Assembly (NCBI GenBank): GCA_964507245.1 | Contig: CAZDQC010000008.1 | Location: forward strand, 1-57,505 | Length of the DNA: 57,505 nucleotides | Origin: GCA-2731375 sp964507245 | GTDB taxonomy: Bacteria; Pseudomonadota; Alphaproteobacteria; GCA-2731375 | Reading direction: 5' to 3' | In this document: piece after piece, positions 1-7,600 of the stretch | How positions within the stretch are numbered: position 1 is the stretch's first letter | How the letters are laid out: every line of letters starts with the position of its first letter | The notes under the pieces: generated by a model | What the model saw: only the letters and a program-made list of their open reading frames with translations | What the model was told of the DNA's origin: nothing | Databases searched by the model: none | Program-made: the position numbers and the translations under genes

Positions 1-753
1 GAGGTCGCGCCACGCGACCGGCTGGATACGCTAGCCCCAGCGGCGCGAGTTCTGGGCCGACTACTTCGTTACAGTGGAGCTGGTAAAGTGGTGTTTTCTG
101 CCCACGGTTTACGGGAAGGAATTTTGTTTGAACATCTATCCACTGCTGAACAAGACATCGACCCATTATTGGCCTCGTGCCGTTTGACTGCTTTGGCGAC
201 AGCTAGGGATACCAAAAATGGCCTGGGACACAGTCATGGTGATGGGGAAAAGCTAACTGGTTGGCTTGCGCCACTTTTTTCAGGCGAAAGCGTTCAAGAT
301 AATCGCCTCCGTTTTGCGGCAGGACTGTTGAGTGATATCGGCTGGCGAATTCATACTGACGAGCGGCCTGATCATGTCATGGCCGACGTCATGCGCGCAC
401 CACTTATCGGTTTGAATCACAGAGAAAGGGTGAAGTTGGCGTTAGCAGTAAGGTTCCGTTATACCCATCGCCTTGATAGCCGATGGATCAAACCCTTCGA
501 ACGTTTAATCGAGGAAGATGATCACATGTGGTCCCGGCGAGTGGGCCAGGCCTTGCGTTTGGCCCACACCCTCACCGGCGGCATGATGAATTTACTCGAT
601 GACTATCGCCTGAGTATGGATGCCGGTGAAATCCGTTTGCACCTAGCCCCTGATAAAAAAGTTTTGGTTGGCGAATCTACTGTCAAGCGACTAAGCGCCC
701 TCGCGCGTAGCTTCGATAGAAGCTACGATATTGTTTCCACCGCATCGTCCTAG
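1..753 (+). CDS. ppx: Ppx/GppA exopolyphosphatase, 3' part (5' end outside window)
   Basis: Frame 1 is open from the first base to the TAG at 751-753, so the gene began upstream of the window; a GTG at 88 is internal, not the start. The reading frame enters at the segment preceding the family's conserved FSxxGLREG motif (FSAHGLREG, just after base 88), which marks the end of the second actin-like domain in Ppx/GppA phosphatases. The rest is the helical HD-like C-terminal domain with conserved DIGW and NHRER segments. The family hydrolyses terminal phosphates of polyphosphate or pppGpp in the cytoplasm; which of the two cannot be decided from the C-terminus. In many alphaproteobacteria ppx lies next to rnd and aspS, as it does here after a three-gene insertion. 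Its stop shares a CTAG with the convergent SDR gene. Confidence 0.87.
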   Translation, partial: EVAPRDRLDTLAPAARVLGRLLRYSGAGKVVFSAHGLREGILFEHLSTAEQDIDPLLASCRLTALATARDTKNGLGHSHGDGEKLTGWLAPLFSGESVQDNRLRFAAGLLSDIGWRIHTDERPDHVMADVMRAPLIGLNHRERVKLALAVRFRYTHRLDSRWIKPFERLIEEDDHMWSRRVGQALRLAHTLTGGMMNLLDDYRLSMDAGEIRLHLAPDKKVLVGESTVKRLSALARSFDRSYDIVSTASS

Positions 754-1454
754 GACAACATCCAACCGCCGTCTACGTCGATGGTGGTTCCGGTGACAAA
801 CTCATTCTGCACCATGAATACGATGGCTTGGGCCACTTCGTCCGCCGAGCCCGCTCGGGGGATAATATTGTCGGCCGTCGCTTTCGTATAAAATACTTCC
901 CTTTCCTCACCCTGCATGGGAACCATAGGTGTATCGATAACACCAGGTGACACTACATTTATGCGGCGGGGTGCCAATTCCGGAGCGACAGCGCGAGCCA
1001 GAGCCTCTACTCCGGCGCCGACAGACGACAGTGAAACCTGCCCCGGTTTACACTTGCGGGCCGGTGTACCGCTTACCAACACGATGTTGCCATCCGCCGC
1101 TAAATGTTCCGCGCCATAACGGACGACATTGGCATAACCCCAAAGCTTGTCGAATGAGGCCTGATAGCCGTCCATGTCCATACCAAGGAACGGGCCAATC
1201 GCGCGGGACCCGCCAGTCGCGGCACTCACCAAAATATCTATGGGTGCGCATTCTTGGAATAAGGCCGCTACGGCATCCCGGTCTAGAATATCACATTTCT
1301 TTAGTGTAACTCCATGAGGTGGATCTCCGATCCGATTCGGATTGCGGCTAACCGCAGCGACATTGCACCCTAGTGCGGCCAGTTGTTTGGCCGTAGCCAA
1401 TCCAATTCCAGATGTGCCGCCAAAAATGACAGCCTTTTTGCCCTCCACGTCCAT
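750..1454 (-). CDS. SDR-family protein lacking the catalytic Tyr and Lys
   Basis: A 234-residue Rossmann-fold protein of the short-chain dehydrogenase/reductase superfamily. The cofactor motif is GGTSGIG near residues 12-18, and the family segments VLVSG, PELAPRRINVVSPG and the C-terminal FVTGTTIDVDGG are all present. Where classical SDRs carry YxxxK, this protein reads SLSSVGAG: aligned on the flanking G(Q)...EALAR block, Tyr is replaced by Leu and Lys by Gly. The SDR Ser before it (VSG) is kept. Standard NAD(P)H oxidoreductase chemistry is therefore doubtful; it may be a divergent reductase, an isomerase-like enzyme or a nucleotide-binding protein. It is 237 bp from the BVMO gene on the same strand. 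The start is an ATG with an AGGAA-type site upstream. Confidence 0.85.
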   Translation of the reverse strand: MDVEGKKAVIFGGTSGIGLATAKQLAALGCNVAAVSRNPNRIGDPPHGVTLKKCDILDRDAVAALFQECAPIDILVSAATGGSRAIGPFLGMDMDGYQASFDKLWGYANVVRYGAEHLAADGNIVLVSGTPARKCKPGQVSLSSVGAGVEALARAVAPELAPRRINVVSPGVIDTPMVPMQGEEREVFYTKATADNIIPRAGSADEVAQAIVFMVQNEFVTGTTIDVDGGWMLS

Positions 1455-1691
1455 AGTTTATTCCTTCCTAGTCAAGTTGTTCCTTTGGATCAGAATTACC
1501 GGGCGGGGGGTCTGCCGGCAAGCCCGGATTAATTGTCGAGCGCCTCCAGTGCGTTACCCACATGGTCTCGCGGATCATTTGACGATCCCCGAATTACGAT
1601 TTTATTAACCTGTTGTAGGGCCTGAATACTCCGAAATACGGGAACTGGCTAATTAGGCATTCTGGAATATTCTACGCAACAACTTTAATGG

Positions 1692-3200
1692 CTATTCGTA
1701 GATCAAAGTGCCGTCCTCGAGGTCGGCGGCGGGTATTGTATTCTTTTCGGAAAAATAATCCTGTTTGTGGACCCACGGGTCTTTGTCTCCCTGCCGTGGC
1801 ATCAGATGGATTTTGCGCATTATATAGCCGGCGTTGAAGTTCTGTTCTGTGATAAAAGGTAGTGGCTCCATTTGCTTATCCTGATCCCGTAAGCGCGGTG
1901 TCACCTTAGAATAACCATGTTTTTCCATGTAGTTGAGCAGTCGGCAGACATAACCCGAGACAAGGTCCGCACGCAGGGTCCAACTGGCCCGAAGGTAGCC
2001 AAACACCCAAGCCATATTTGGTATGTCGGAGAATTGAATCGTACGATGTCCCCAGGTCTTCGAGAAATCCACCGTCCTGCCCCCCACATTGAATACCACG
2101 TCACCCATCGCGCTCATATTAAAACCGGTTGCGGTAATGATGATGTCTGCCTTCAATTCTATCCCGGATTGCAGCAATATCCCATCTTCAGTAAAAGTCT
2201 CAATGTGATCGGTGACCACTGATGCTTTACCCTTGCGGATGCTTTGAAACAGGTCGCCGTCAGGCAGTACGGCCAGACGTTGCCGCCAAGGGCGGTAGCT
2301 GGGCGTAAAGTGCTTGTCCACATCGACATCAGGACCTAAATGCAACCGGGCGCCAGAGACCAACTCGTTCTTGAGTGCCTCAGAATCCTCGAAAGACCTG
2401 CGTGTGAGGGTTTTTTGGTTGACCAGTATATCGTTGCGCACGATGTCATGAATCCACTCCCGCGAGACGTTGATTTTGCGTAGCATATCGCGGGCAATAC
2501 TGCGGTTTGGCAAAGCAAAAAAATAGGTTGGTGATCGCTGTAGCATAGTTATGTGCTTGGTGGCGTCTGCCATAGCCGGGATCAAGGTGGCCGCTGTGGT
2601 GCCAGAGCCTATTACCAACACCTCCTTGTCCATGTAATCCAAATCTTCCGGCCAAGTTTGTGGGTGCACGATATGCCCTTTGAAACGCCTCATACCGGGG
2701 AAATTTGGGGTGTATCCTTTCGAATGTTGGTAATAACCTTGGCACATCCATAGAAAATTACCTGTGAAGGTCAGAGCATCGCCGCTGCTTATGTCAGTCA
2801 CCGTTAGGGTCCATTGTTTATCCTCGTTGGACCAACTGGCATCCGTTACTTTGTGGCGATAACGAATATGCTTACGGATGTCCTGTTCATCTAGGGCTTC
2901 ATCCAGATATTTGAGTATTTTATCTGCCGTTGCTATTAGCGGGCCTTCCCAAGGTTTCCAGCCGTAGCCAAAGGTGAACAAATCGCTGTCCGAACGGATT
3001 CCAGGGTATTTGTGAGTGGTCCATGTACCGCCAAATGTCTCTTGCGTCTCTAGCAAAACAAAACTCTTAGCCGGACATTCCTGTTGCAGGTGATAAGCAG
3101 CGTCGATTCCTGAAATGCCCGCCCCCACGATCAATACGTCAAAATGCTCCGCATGCAGATCCGCATTCTGGCGAATTTGAATATCTTTGACGATGTTCAT
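1692..3200 (-). CDS. Flavin-containing monooxygenase of Baeyer-Villiger type
   Basis: A 502-residue FAD/NADPH monooxygenase. The first dinucleotide fold is GAGISG at 26-31 and the second is GSGTTA at 198-203. Between them is the full BVMO fingerprint FxGxxxHxxxWP (F173, G175, H179, W183, P184), which separates BVMOs from N-hydroxylating relatives. BVMOs insert one oxygen of O2 next to a ketone carbonyl, giving an ester or lactone; some members instead oxidise S or N, so the substrate is open. The length is typical of single-domain type I BVMOs. It lies on the same strand as the upstream VOC gene (75 bp gap) and the downstream SDR-like gene, suggesting a small ketone- or terpenoid-type catabolic set inserted between ppx and rnd. 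Confidence 0.88.
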   Translation of the reverse strand: MNIVKDIQIRQNADLHAEHFDVLIVGAGISGIDAAYHLQQECPAKSFVLLETQETFGGTWTTHKYPGIRSDSDLFTFGYGWKPWEGPLIATADKILKYLDEALDEQDIRKHIRYRHKVTDASWSNEDKQWTLTVTDISSGDALTFTGNFLWMCQGYYQHSKGYTPNFPGMRRFKGHIVHPQTWPEDLDYMDKEVLVIGSGTTAATLIPAMADATKHITMLQRSPTYFFALPNRSIARDMLRKINVSREWIHDIVRNDILVNQKTLTRRSFEDSEALKNELVSGARLHLGPDVDVDKHFTPSYRPWRQRLAVLPDGDLFQSIRKGKASVVTDHIETFTEDGILLQSGIELKADIIITATGFNMSAMGDVVFNVGGRTVDFSKTWGHRTIQFSDIPNMAWVFGYLRASWTLRADLVSGYVCRLLNYMEKHGYSKVTPRLRDQDKQMEPLPFITEQNFNAGYIMRKIHLMPRQGDKDPWVHKQDYFSEKNTIPAADLEDGTLIYE

Positions 3201-3275
3201 GACCTAATCCCTACAAAATTTTACGGACAACAATACCGAATTGGTAATTGTCACATTGATCTCGAGCACTACAAT

Positions 3276-3824
3276 TTATTCAGCCGCTACAAAATTTAAC
3301 CGCTCTGACTTGACGGCAGCGGTTTCGGCTGTCCAGCGCGCCAAGACGTCCTCGGATTTGGCTTCCTCTTCGGCCAAAATTGTTTCATGACGGTCTGAAC
3401 GAACTGTAAATTCTACTTGCAGACCGTTGGGGTCATGAAAATAGATAGATGTCACGAAACCATGGTCCACCGGGCCCCGCACAGGTAGGCCAAAATTTTC
3501 TAACTTATCCTTGTAATATTTCTGGGCTTCTAAATTTTCTAGTTCAAAGGCGAAATGATATTCCTGCATGCCATCCTTATTCCGGAAGTAGTCTTCCTCG
3601 ACGCTGTCCGGCAAGTCAAAAAAAGCTATATAATTGCCGTCTTCCATTTCAAAGAACAGGTGCATGTAGCGCAGATCCTCGTCGGTGCCTGGTCTTTTAT
3701 CTATGGCAAGTGTGGCCCGCATGCGCATGCCTAGAACGTCACAGTAGAAGTCGCGGGTTTCCTTTGCATCGCGGCAAAGATAGGCACTGTGATGAATGCC
3801 CATAATTTTTGGTAAAGTGGTCAC
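3276..3824 (-). CDS. VOC-superfamily (glyoxalase/extradiol dioxygenase fold) protein
   Basis: 182 residues with the paired beta-alpha-beta-beta-beta modules of the vicinal oxygen chelate fold. It opens with GIHHSAYLCRD and DFYCDVLGM, and the last strand is DPNGLQVEFTV. Candidate metal ligands are H11 or H12, H90 (EYHFAFEL) and E138 (VEF), so the metal site looks intact. The family includes glyoxalase I, dioxygenases, epimerases and fosfomycin-type resistance enzymes; the sequence alone does not choose. The last 35 or so residues are a charged helical extension. It is upstream of the BVMO gene on the same strand, so an auxiliary role in the same pathway is likely but unproven. Confidence 0.82.
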   Translation of the reverse strand: MTTLPKIMGIHHSAYLCRDAKETRDFYCDVLGMRMRATLAIDKRPGTDEDLRYMHLFFEMEDGNYIAFFDLPDSVEEDYFRNKDGMQEYHFAFELENLEAQKYYKDKLENFGLPVRGPVDHGFVTSIYFHDPNGLQVEFTVRSDRHETILAEEEAKSEDVLARWTAETAAVKSERLNFVAAE

Positions 3825-3870
3825 AATTGTCTCCTACTTAAATAAAAAATTTTATTATGACGGCACCAAT

Positions 3871-5040
3871 TCAAGAAGTTCTGATCAATTCAACTCGTTT
3901 TCCTTTAGCCGTCATTGCCAGACGTCCGTGTTTTAGATCCAAAGCATACGCACCAAAGATTTCTTTTCGCCATCCGTGCAGGGCGGCGACATCCGCCTCG
4001 TCGTCTGATGCGATCCGCTCTAAATCAGAGACAGAAGCAACTAGTTTCGGCGCTACATTGTTTTCATCGCATTTTGTTTTTAACAGCACTTTCAACAGGC
4101 TGATCAGCGGGCTAAGCCCACGTGGAAGTGCCACTTGTGCGTTGGGTTTGGGAATATCCTCTATAGCTAGATTTCTTCCCGCCTGAATGGCAGCCAGCAA
4201 TTGCTGGCCGGCAGGGCCTTCCGCTAATCCTTTCGGAACCGCCCTTAGATGCGCGAGGTTTCTAATAGTTCCAGGCATTTCAGCCGCTAGTTCCTGAATG
4301 GCTTCGTCCTTCAGGACATGACTGCGCGGCATGTTTCGCCGTTGTGCTTCGCGTTCCCGCCAGGCGGCTAGTTCCTTGGCAACACCCAGATATTGGCTAT
4401 TACGGCTGCGTAATTTAAGGCGGCGCCAGGCTTCTTCCGGAAACTGATCATAAGTGGTGTTATTGGTCAGCACCCCAAGTTCCTCTTCCAGCCAGTGGGC
4501 ACGTTGGGATATTTCTAGTTGTCTGCATAAGGCCTCGTAAACCTTCAACAGATGCGTGACGTCGTCCAGGGCATATCCGATTTGTTTGCCACTTAGCGGG
4601 CGGCGGCTCCAGTCGGTGAAACGGGATCCTTTGTCTATTTTAGCGCCGGCTAATTTCTCGACTAAGCGGTCATAGCCTACGGAATCGCCAAACCCGCACA
4701 CCATTGCAGCGATTTGCGTGTCAAATAACGGGGTTGGTACCATGCCATTTTGCTGTACAAATATTTCAACATCCTGACGAGCGGCGTGGAAGACTTTGAT
4801 CACCTTAGAATTCGCCAGCAAATCCGCGAGGGGCGCTAGGTTGATGCCATCAATCATCGGGTCGATGGCACGGGCAATTTCGTGATTAGCGAGCTGGATC
4901 AGACACAAACGCGGCCAATAAGTGCGGTCGCGAATGAATTCCGTGTCCACTGTGATAAAAGGGGATTGGGACAGTTGGGCACAAAAACCGGCCAATGCCT
5001 CGTCATTGTCGATGAGTTCAAAAATACGCTGGGGTGACAT
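3871..5040 (-). CDS. rnd: Ribonuclease D
   Basis: 389 residues, the usual length. The N-terminal DEDDy 3'-5' exonuclease domain shows D32 and E34 (VDTEF), D90 (ARQDVEIF) and Y156/D160 (GYALDDVTHL), the complete set of acidic residues and tyrosine that bind two metals. An HRDC domain follows at roughly residues 205-290 and a helical second HRDC-like segment to the end. RNase D trims 3' ends of tRNA and other stable RNA precursors. It starts with ATG at 5040 and is divergent from aspS across 173 bp, an arrangement common in alphaproteobacteria. Confidence 0.95.
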   Translation of the reverse strand: MSPQRIFELIDNDEALAGFCAQLSQSPFITVDTEFIRDRTYWPRLCLIQLANHEIARAIDPMIDGINLAPLADLLANSKVIKVFHAARQDVEIFVQQNGMVPTPLFDTQIAAMVCGFGDSVGYDRLVEKLAGAKIDKGSRFTDWSRRPLSGKQIGYALDDVTHLLKVYEALCRQLEISQRAHWLEEELGVLTNNTTYDQFPEEAWRRLKLRSRNSQYLGVAKELAAWREREAQRRNMPRSHVLKDEAIQELAAEMPGTIRNLAHLRAVPKGLAEGPAGQQLLAAIQAGRNLAIEDIPKPNAQVALPRGLSPLISLLKVLLKTKCDENNVAPKLVASVSDLERIASDDEADVAALHGWRKEIFGAYALDLKHGRLAMTAKGKRVELIRTS

Positions 5041-5123
5041 ATCTTAAACCTATACACAATTTTAGCCCCTTCGTCGTTACGTATATTTCCGTGAAATAAT
5101 GCACAAACATCCAGTCCACAGAC

Positions 5124-5152
5124 TTGACACAAAGGCATGTTCTGTGCGGTTT
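5124..5152 (+). promoter_or_regulatory. Possible -35 element upstream of aspS
   Basis: A perfect TTGACA sits at 5124-5129 in the rnd-aspS divergent spacer. The expected -10 position 17-18 bp downstream (GGTTTA) is poor, so only the -35 is persuasive. It would place an aspS transcript start about 55 bp before the ATG at 5214. Confidence 0.3.
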
Positions 5153-5213
5153 AGCGCCGCTGCCAGAGGGAATGGCCCGGTCGGTAAATACAGCCTAGCC
5201 AAGGATCGCAAAC

Positions 5214-7001
5214 ATGCATATTTATCGTAGTCATACCTGTGGAGCGTTGCGCCTGAGCGACGTCGGACAGACCACGCGAGTTTCCGGTTGGGTGCACCGG
5301 AAACGAGACCATGGCGGATTGCTATTCATTGATTTACGGGACAACTACGGTATCACCCAATGCGTTATCGAACCTAACAACGACTGTTTTGGTACGGCAG
5401 AACTGGTTCGACCGGAAAGCGTCATCCGAATTGAAGGTGTGGTGTTGGCTCGGGACACAGAAGCCATCAACAAGGACTTGCCGACCGGTGAAGTCGAAGT
5501 GAGTATTGAAAGTCTGGATGTTCTATCGGCGGCAGAGGAGTTGCCGTTGCAAGTCTTTGGAGACCAAGTCTTCCCTGAGGAAACTCGGCTGCGTTACCGC
5601 TTCCTAGATTTGCGAAGGTCCGTTATGCACAGAAATATTCTGCTGCGCAGCAAAATAATATCCTCGATCCGACGGCGGATGGAAGAACAGGGGTTTATTG
5701 ATTTTCAAACACCGATTTTGACCGCATCCTCACCCGAGGGCGCGCGCGATTTTCTGGTGCCGAGTCGCTTACATCCGGGTCAGTTCTATGCTCTGCCACA
5801 GGCTCCTCAACAGTTCAAACAATTGGCGATGATTGCTGGGTTCGACCGCTATTACCAAATTGCCCCTTGCTTTCGCGACGAGGATGCTAGGGCCGACCGT
5901 AGTCCCGGTGAATTTTATCAATTGGATATAGAAATGAGTTTTGTGGAACAAAAGGATGTATTCCAAGCGGTTGAGCCGGTCATGCATGGAGTGTTTGAGG
6001 AATTTGCTAATGGTGCCAGTGTCACTTCCATGCCATTTCCTCAAATTCCATATACCGAATCCATACTTAAGTATGGCAATGACAAGCCCGATTTGCGTAT
6101 ACCAATGGAAATCTCTGACGTATCCCTGGTTTTCGACGGCTCAGATTTCCAACTTTTTGCCAGGATGGTAGCCGATGGGGGCGTCGTTCGAGCAATACCC
6201 GCGCCAGGTGCCGCGTCTCAACCACGTAGTTTTTTCGACAAAATGAACGATTGGGCTCGAGAAGGGGGTGCGCCCGGCATGGGTTGGATTAGTTTTGCCG
6301 ATGGCATTAGCAAAGGTCCCATCGCCAACCGGCTGGATGATGAACGCTTAACAAAATTAAAAAATTTGACCGGCTGCAATGATGGCGACGGCCTATTCTT
6401 CGCCGCGGGTAAGGAAGGGGAGGCGGCCCAATTGGCTGGCCTTGCCCGTCTGAAGGTCGGGCAGGACCTAGATCTAATAGAAAAGGATGCCTATCGGTTT
6501 TGTTGGGTTGTGGACTACCCAATGTACGAATGGAACGAGACGGAACAAAGGATCGATTTTTCGCATAATCCCTTTTCCATGCCTCAGGGAGGCTTGGAAG
6601 CCTTGGAAAATAAGTCGCCGTTGGACGTCCTTGGCTACCAATACGACATCGTCTGTAATGGCGATGAATTGGCCTCTGGAGCGATCCGGAATCATTTGCC
6701 AGAGATTATGTGCAAGGCATTCGAGATAGCCGGGTACGGTTCGGCGGAGATGGAAAGTCGCTTCGGCGGTATGCTCAGTGCGCTGAAGTTCGGTGCCCCG
6801 CCACATGGCGGCATTGCTCCTGGCATTGATCGTATAATCATGTTGCTGGCGAAAGAGCCAAATATCCGTGAAGTGATCATGTTCCCGATGAACCAACAGG
6901 CCCAGGACCTGATGATGAGTGCACCGGCGCCTGCAGATGCTAAGCACCTAAGGGACATACACATACGAACCATCGTGCCGGAGGTCATAAAGCCGCAATA
7001 G
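5214..7001 (+). CDS. aspS: Aspartyl-tRNA synthetase, likely non-discriminating type
   Basis: 595-residue bacterial-type class II synthetase. An N-terminal OB anticodon-binding domain (1-105) is followed by the catalytic core with motif 2 (FRDEDAR...EFYQLD) and motif 3 (GIDR at 537-540), with the bacterial GAD insertion domain between. It charges tRNA-Asp. In the OB domain the loop reads RDHGG with His at residue 33; enzymes that also charge tRNA-Asn (for example that of Pseudomonas aeruginosa) have His here, whereas E. coli AspRS has Leu. This one may therefore make Asp-tRNA-Asn for GatCAB amidation; this is inferred and not visible from neighbours. The ATG at 5214 follows an AAGGA-like site. 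Confidence 0.96.
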   Translation: MHIYRSHTCGALRLSDVGQTTRVSGWVHRKRDHGGLLFIDLRDNYGITQCVIEPNNDCFGTAELVRPESVIRIEGVVLARDTEAINKDLPTGEVEVSIESLDVLSAAEELPLQVFGDQVFPEETRLRYRFLDLRRSVMHRNILLRSKIISSIRRRMEEQGFIDFQTPILTASSPEGARDFLVPSRLHPGQFYALPQAPQQFKQLAMIAGFDRYYQIAPCFRDEDARADRSPGEFYQLDIEMSFVEQKDVFQAVEPVMHGVFEEFANGASVTSMPFPQIPYTESILKYGNDKPDLRIPMEISDVSLVFDGSDFQLFARMVADGGVVRAIPAPGAASQPRSFFDKMNDWAREGGAPGMGWISFADGISKGPIANRLDDERLTKLKNLTGCNDGDGLFFAAGKEGEAAQLAGLARLKVGQDLDLIEKDAYRFCWVVDYPMYEWNETEQRIDFSHNPFSMPQGGLEALENKSPLDVLGYQYDIVCNGDELASGAIRNHLPEIMCKAFEIAGYGSAEMESRFGGMLSALKFGAPPHGGIAPGIDRIIMLLAKEPNIREVIMFPMNQQAQDLMMSAPAPADAKHLRDIHIRTIVPEVIKPQ

Positions 7002-7004
7002 GGC

Positions 7005-7030
7005 AAAATCACCTCAGGTTAGGTGATTTT
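7005..7030 (+). terminator. Rho-independent terminator of aspS
   Basis: Starting three bases past the aspS stop, AAAATCACCT (7005-7014) and AGGTGATTTT (7021-7030) form a perfect 10-bp inverted repeat around a 6-nt loop, ending in four T. The stem is AU-rich at its base and has a short T tract, so it is probably a modest terminator. Confidence 0.7.
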
Positions 7031-7235
7031 CCTCCGATGGTAGGGTCGCGGAAAAAGTTAGTCTTCTGGTTTGTTTGATTTCGAAATTGACAAGGGTCTT
7101 GTTCGTAATGGCGAGTTTTTTCACTATTGATTTGTCCCTTGCCAAATTAACATATGCTGCTTCATTACGTTCCGAGTGATTAACTATCGAGCCTAAATCT
7201 AACGGGCCTACCCTGATACAGAAACCTCGCGCCAC

Positions 7236-7335
7236 NNNNNNNNNNNNNNNNNNNNNNNNNNNNNNNNNNNNNNNNNNNNNNNNNNNNNNNNNNNNNNNNN
7301 NNNNNNNNNNNNNNNNNNNNNNNNNNNNNNNNNNN
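7236..7335. other. Assembly gap (100 N) in the aspS-nrdJ spacer
   Basis: Exactly 100 N, the usual placeholder for an unknown distance. The flanks (7031-7235 and 7336-7475) are AT-rich and show no convincing coding sequence; a 73-codon reverse frame running into the gap has no recognisable family. A small gene could be hidden in the gap. Confidence 0.9.
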
Positions 7336-7475
7336 CCACTATAATGTTATTAGATTTGCAGACATACAGTGAACCTTTATTGCCCGGCTCGCCCCCTCGT
7401 ACGAATCTACCATTGTTAGCATCATACTTTCAAGATTGGGAAAAATCTTAAAAGAGTAGCTAATCCACGACTAAC

Positions 7476-7507
7476 AAAAAAAGGGGGCGCGGTGTTCACC
7501 GCGCCCC
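7476..7507 (-). terminator. Strong rho-independent terminator of nrdJ
   Basis: On the minus strand downstream of nrdJ, an 11-bp perfect GC-rich stem (7484-7494 with 7497-7507, 2-nt gap) is followed by an A7 tract on the plus strand (7476-7482), read as U7 in the transcript. It is oriented to end nrdJ transcription. Confidence 0.88.
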
Positions 7508-7600
7508 GAGTCTCAACAGGGAGGACTCTTACGCTACTCTACTTTGGCTGCAGCTCGCTGTGCCCCATTTCCTGATTGGGCAGGGGCCCTTGCGGGGGCG

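Noticed and set aside
7014..7235. 73-codon reverse frame beside the first N gap
   Set aside because: Overlaps the aspS terminator, AT-rich, no family features.
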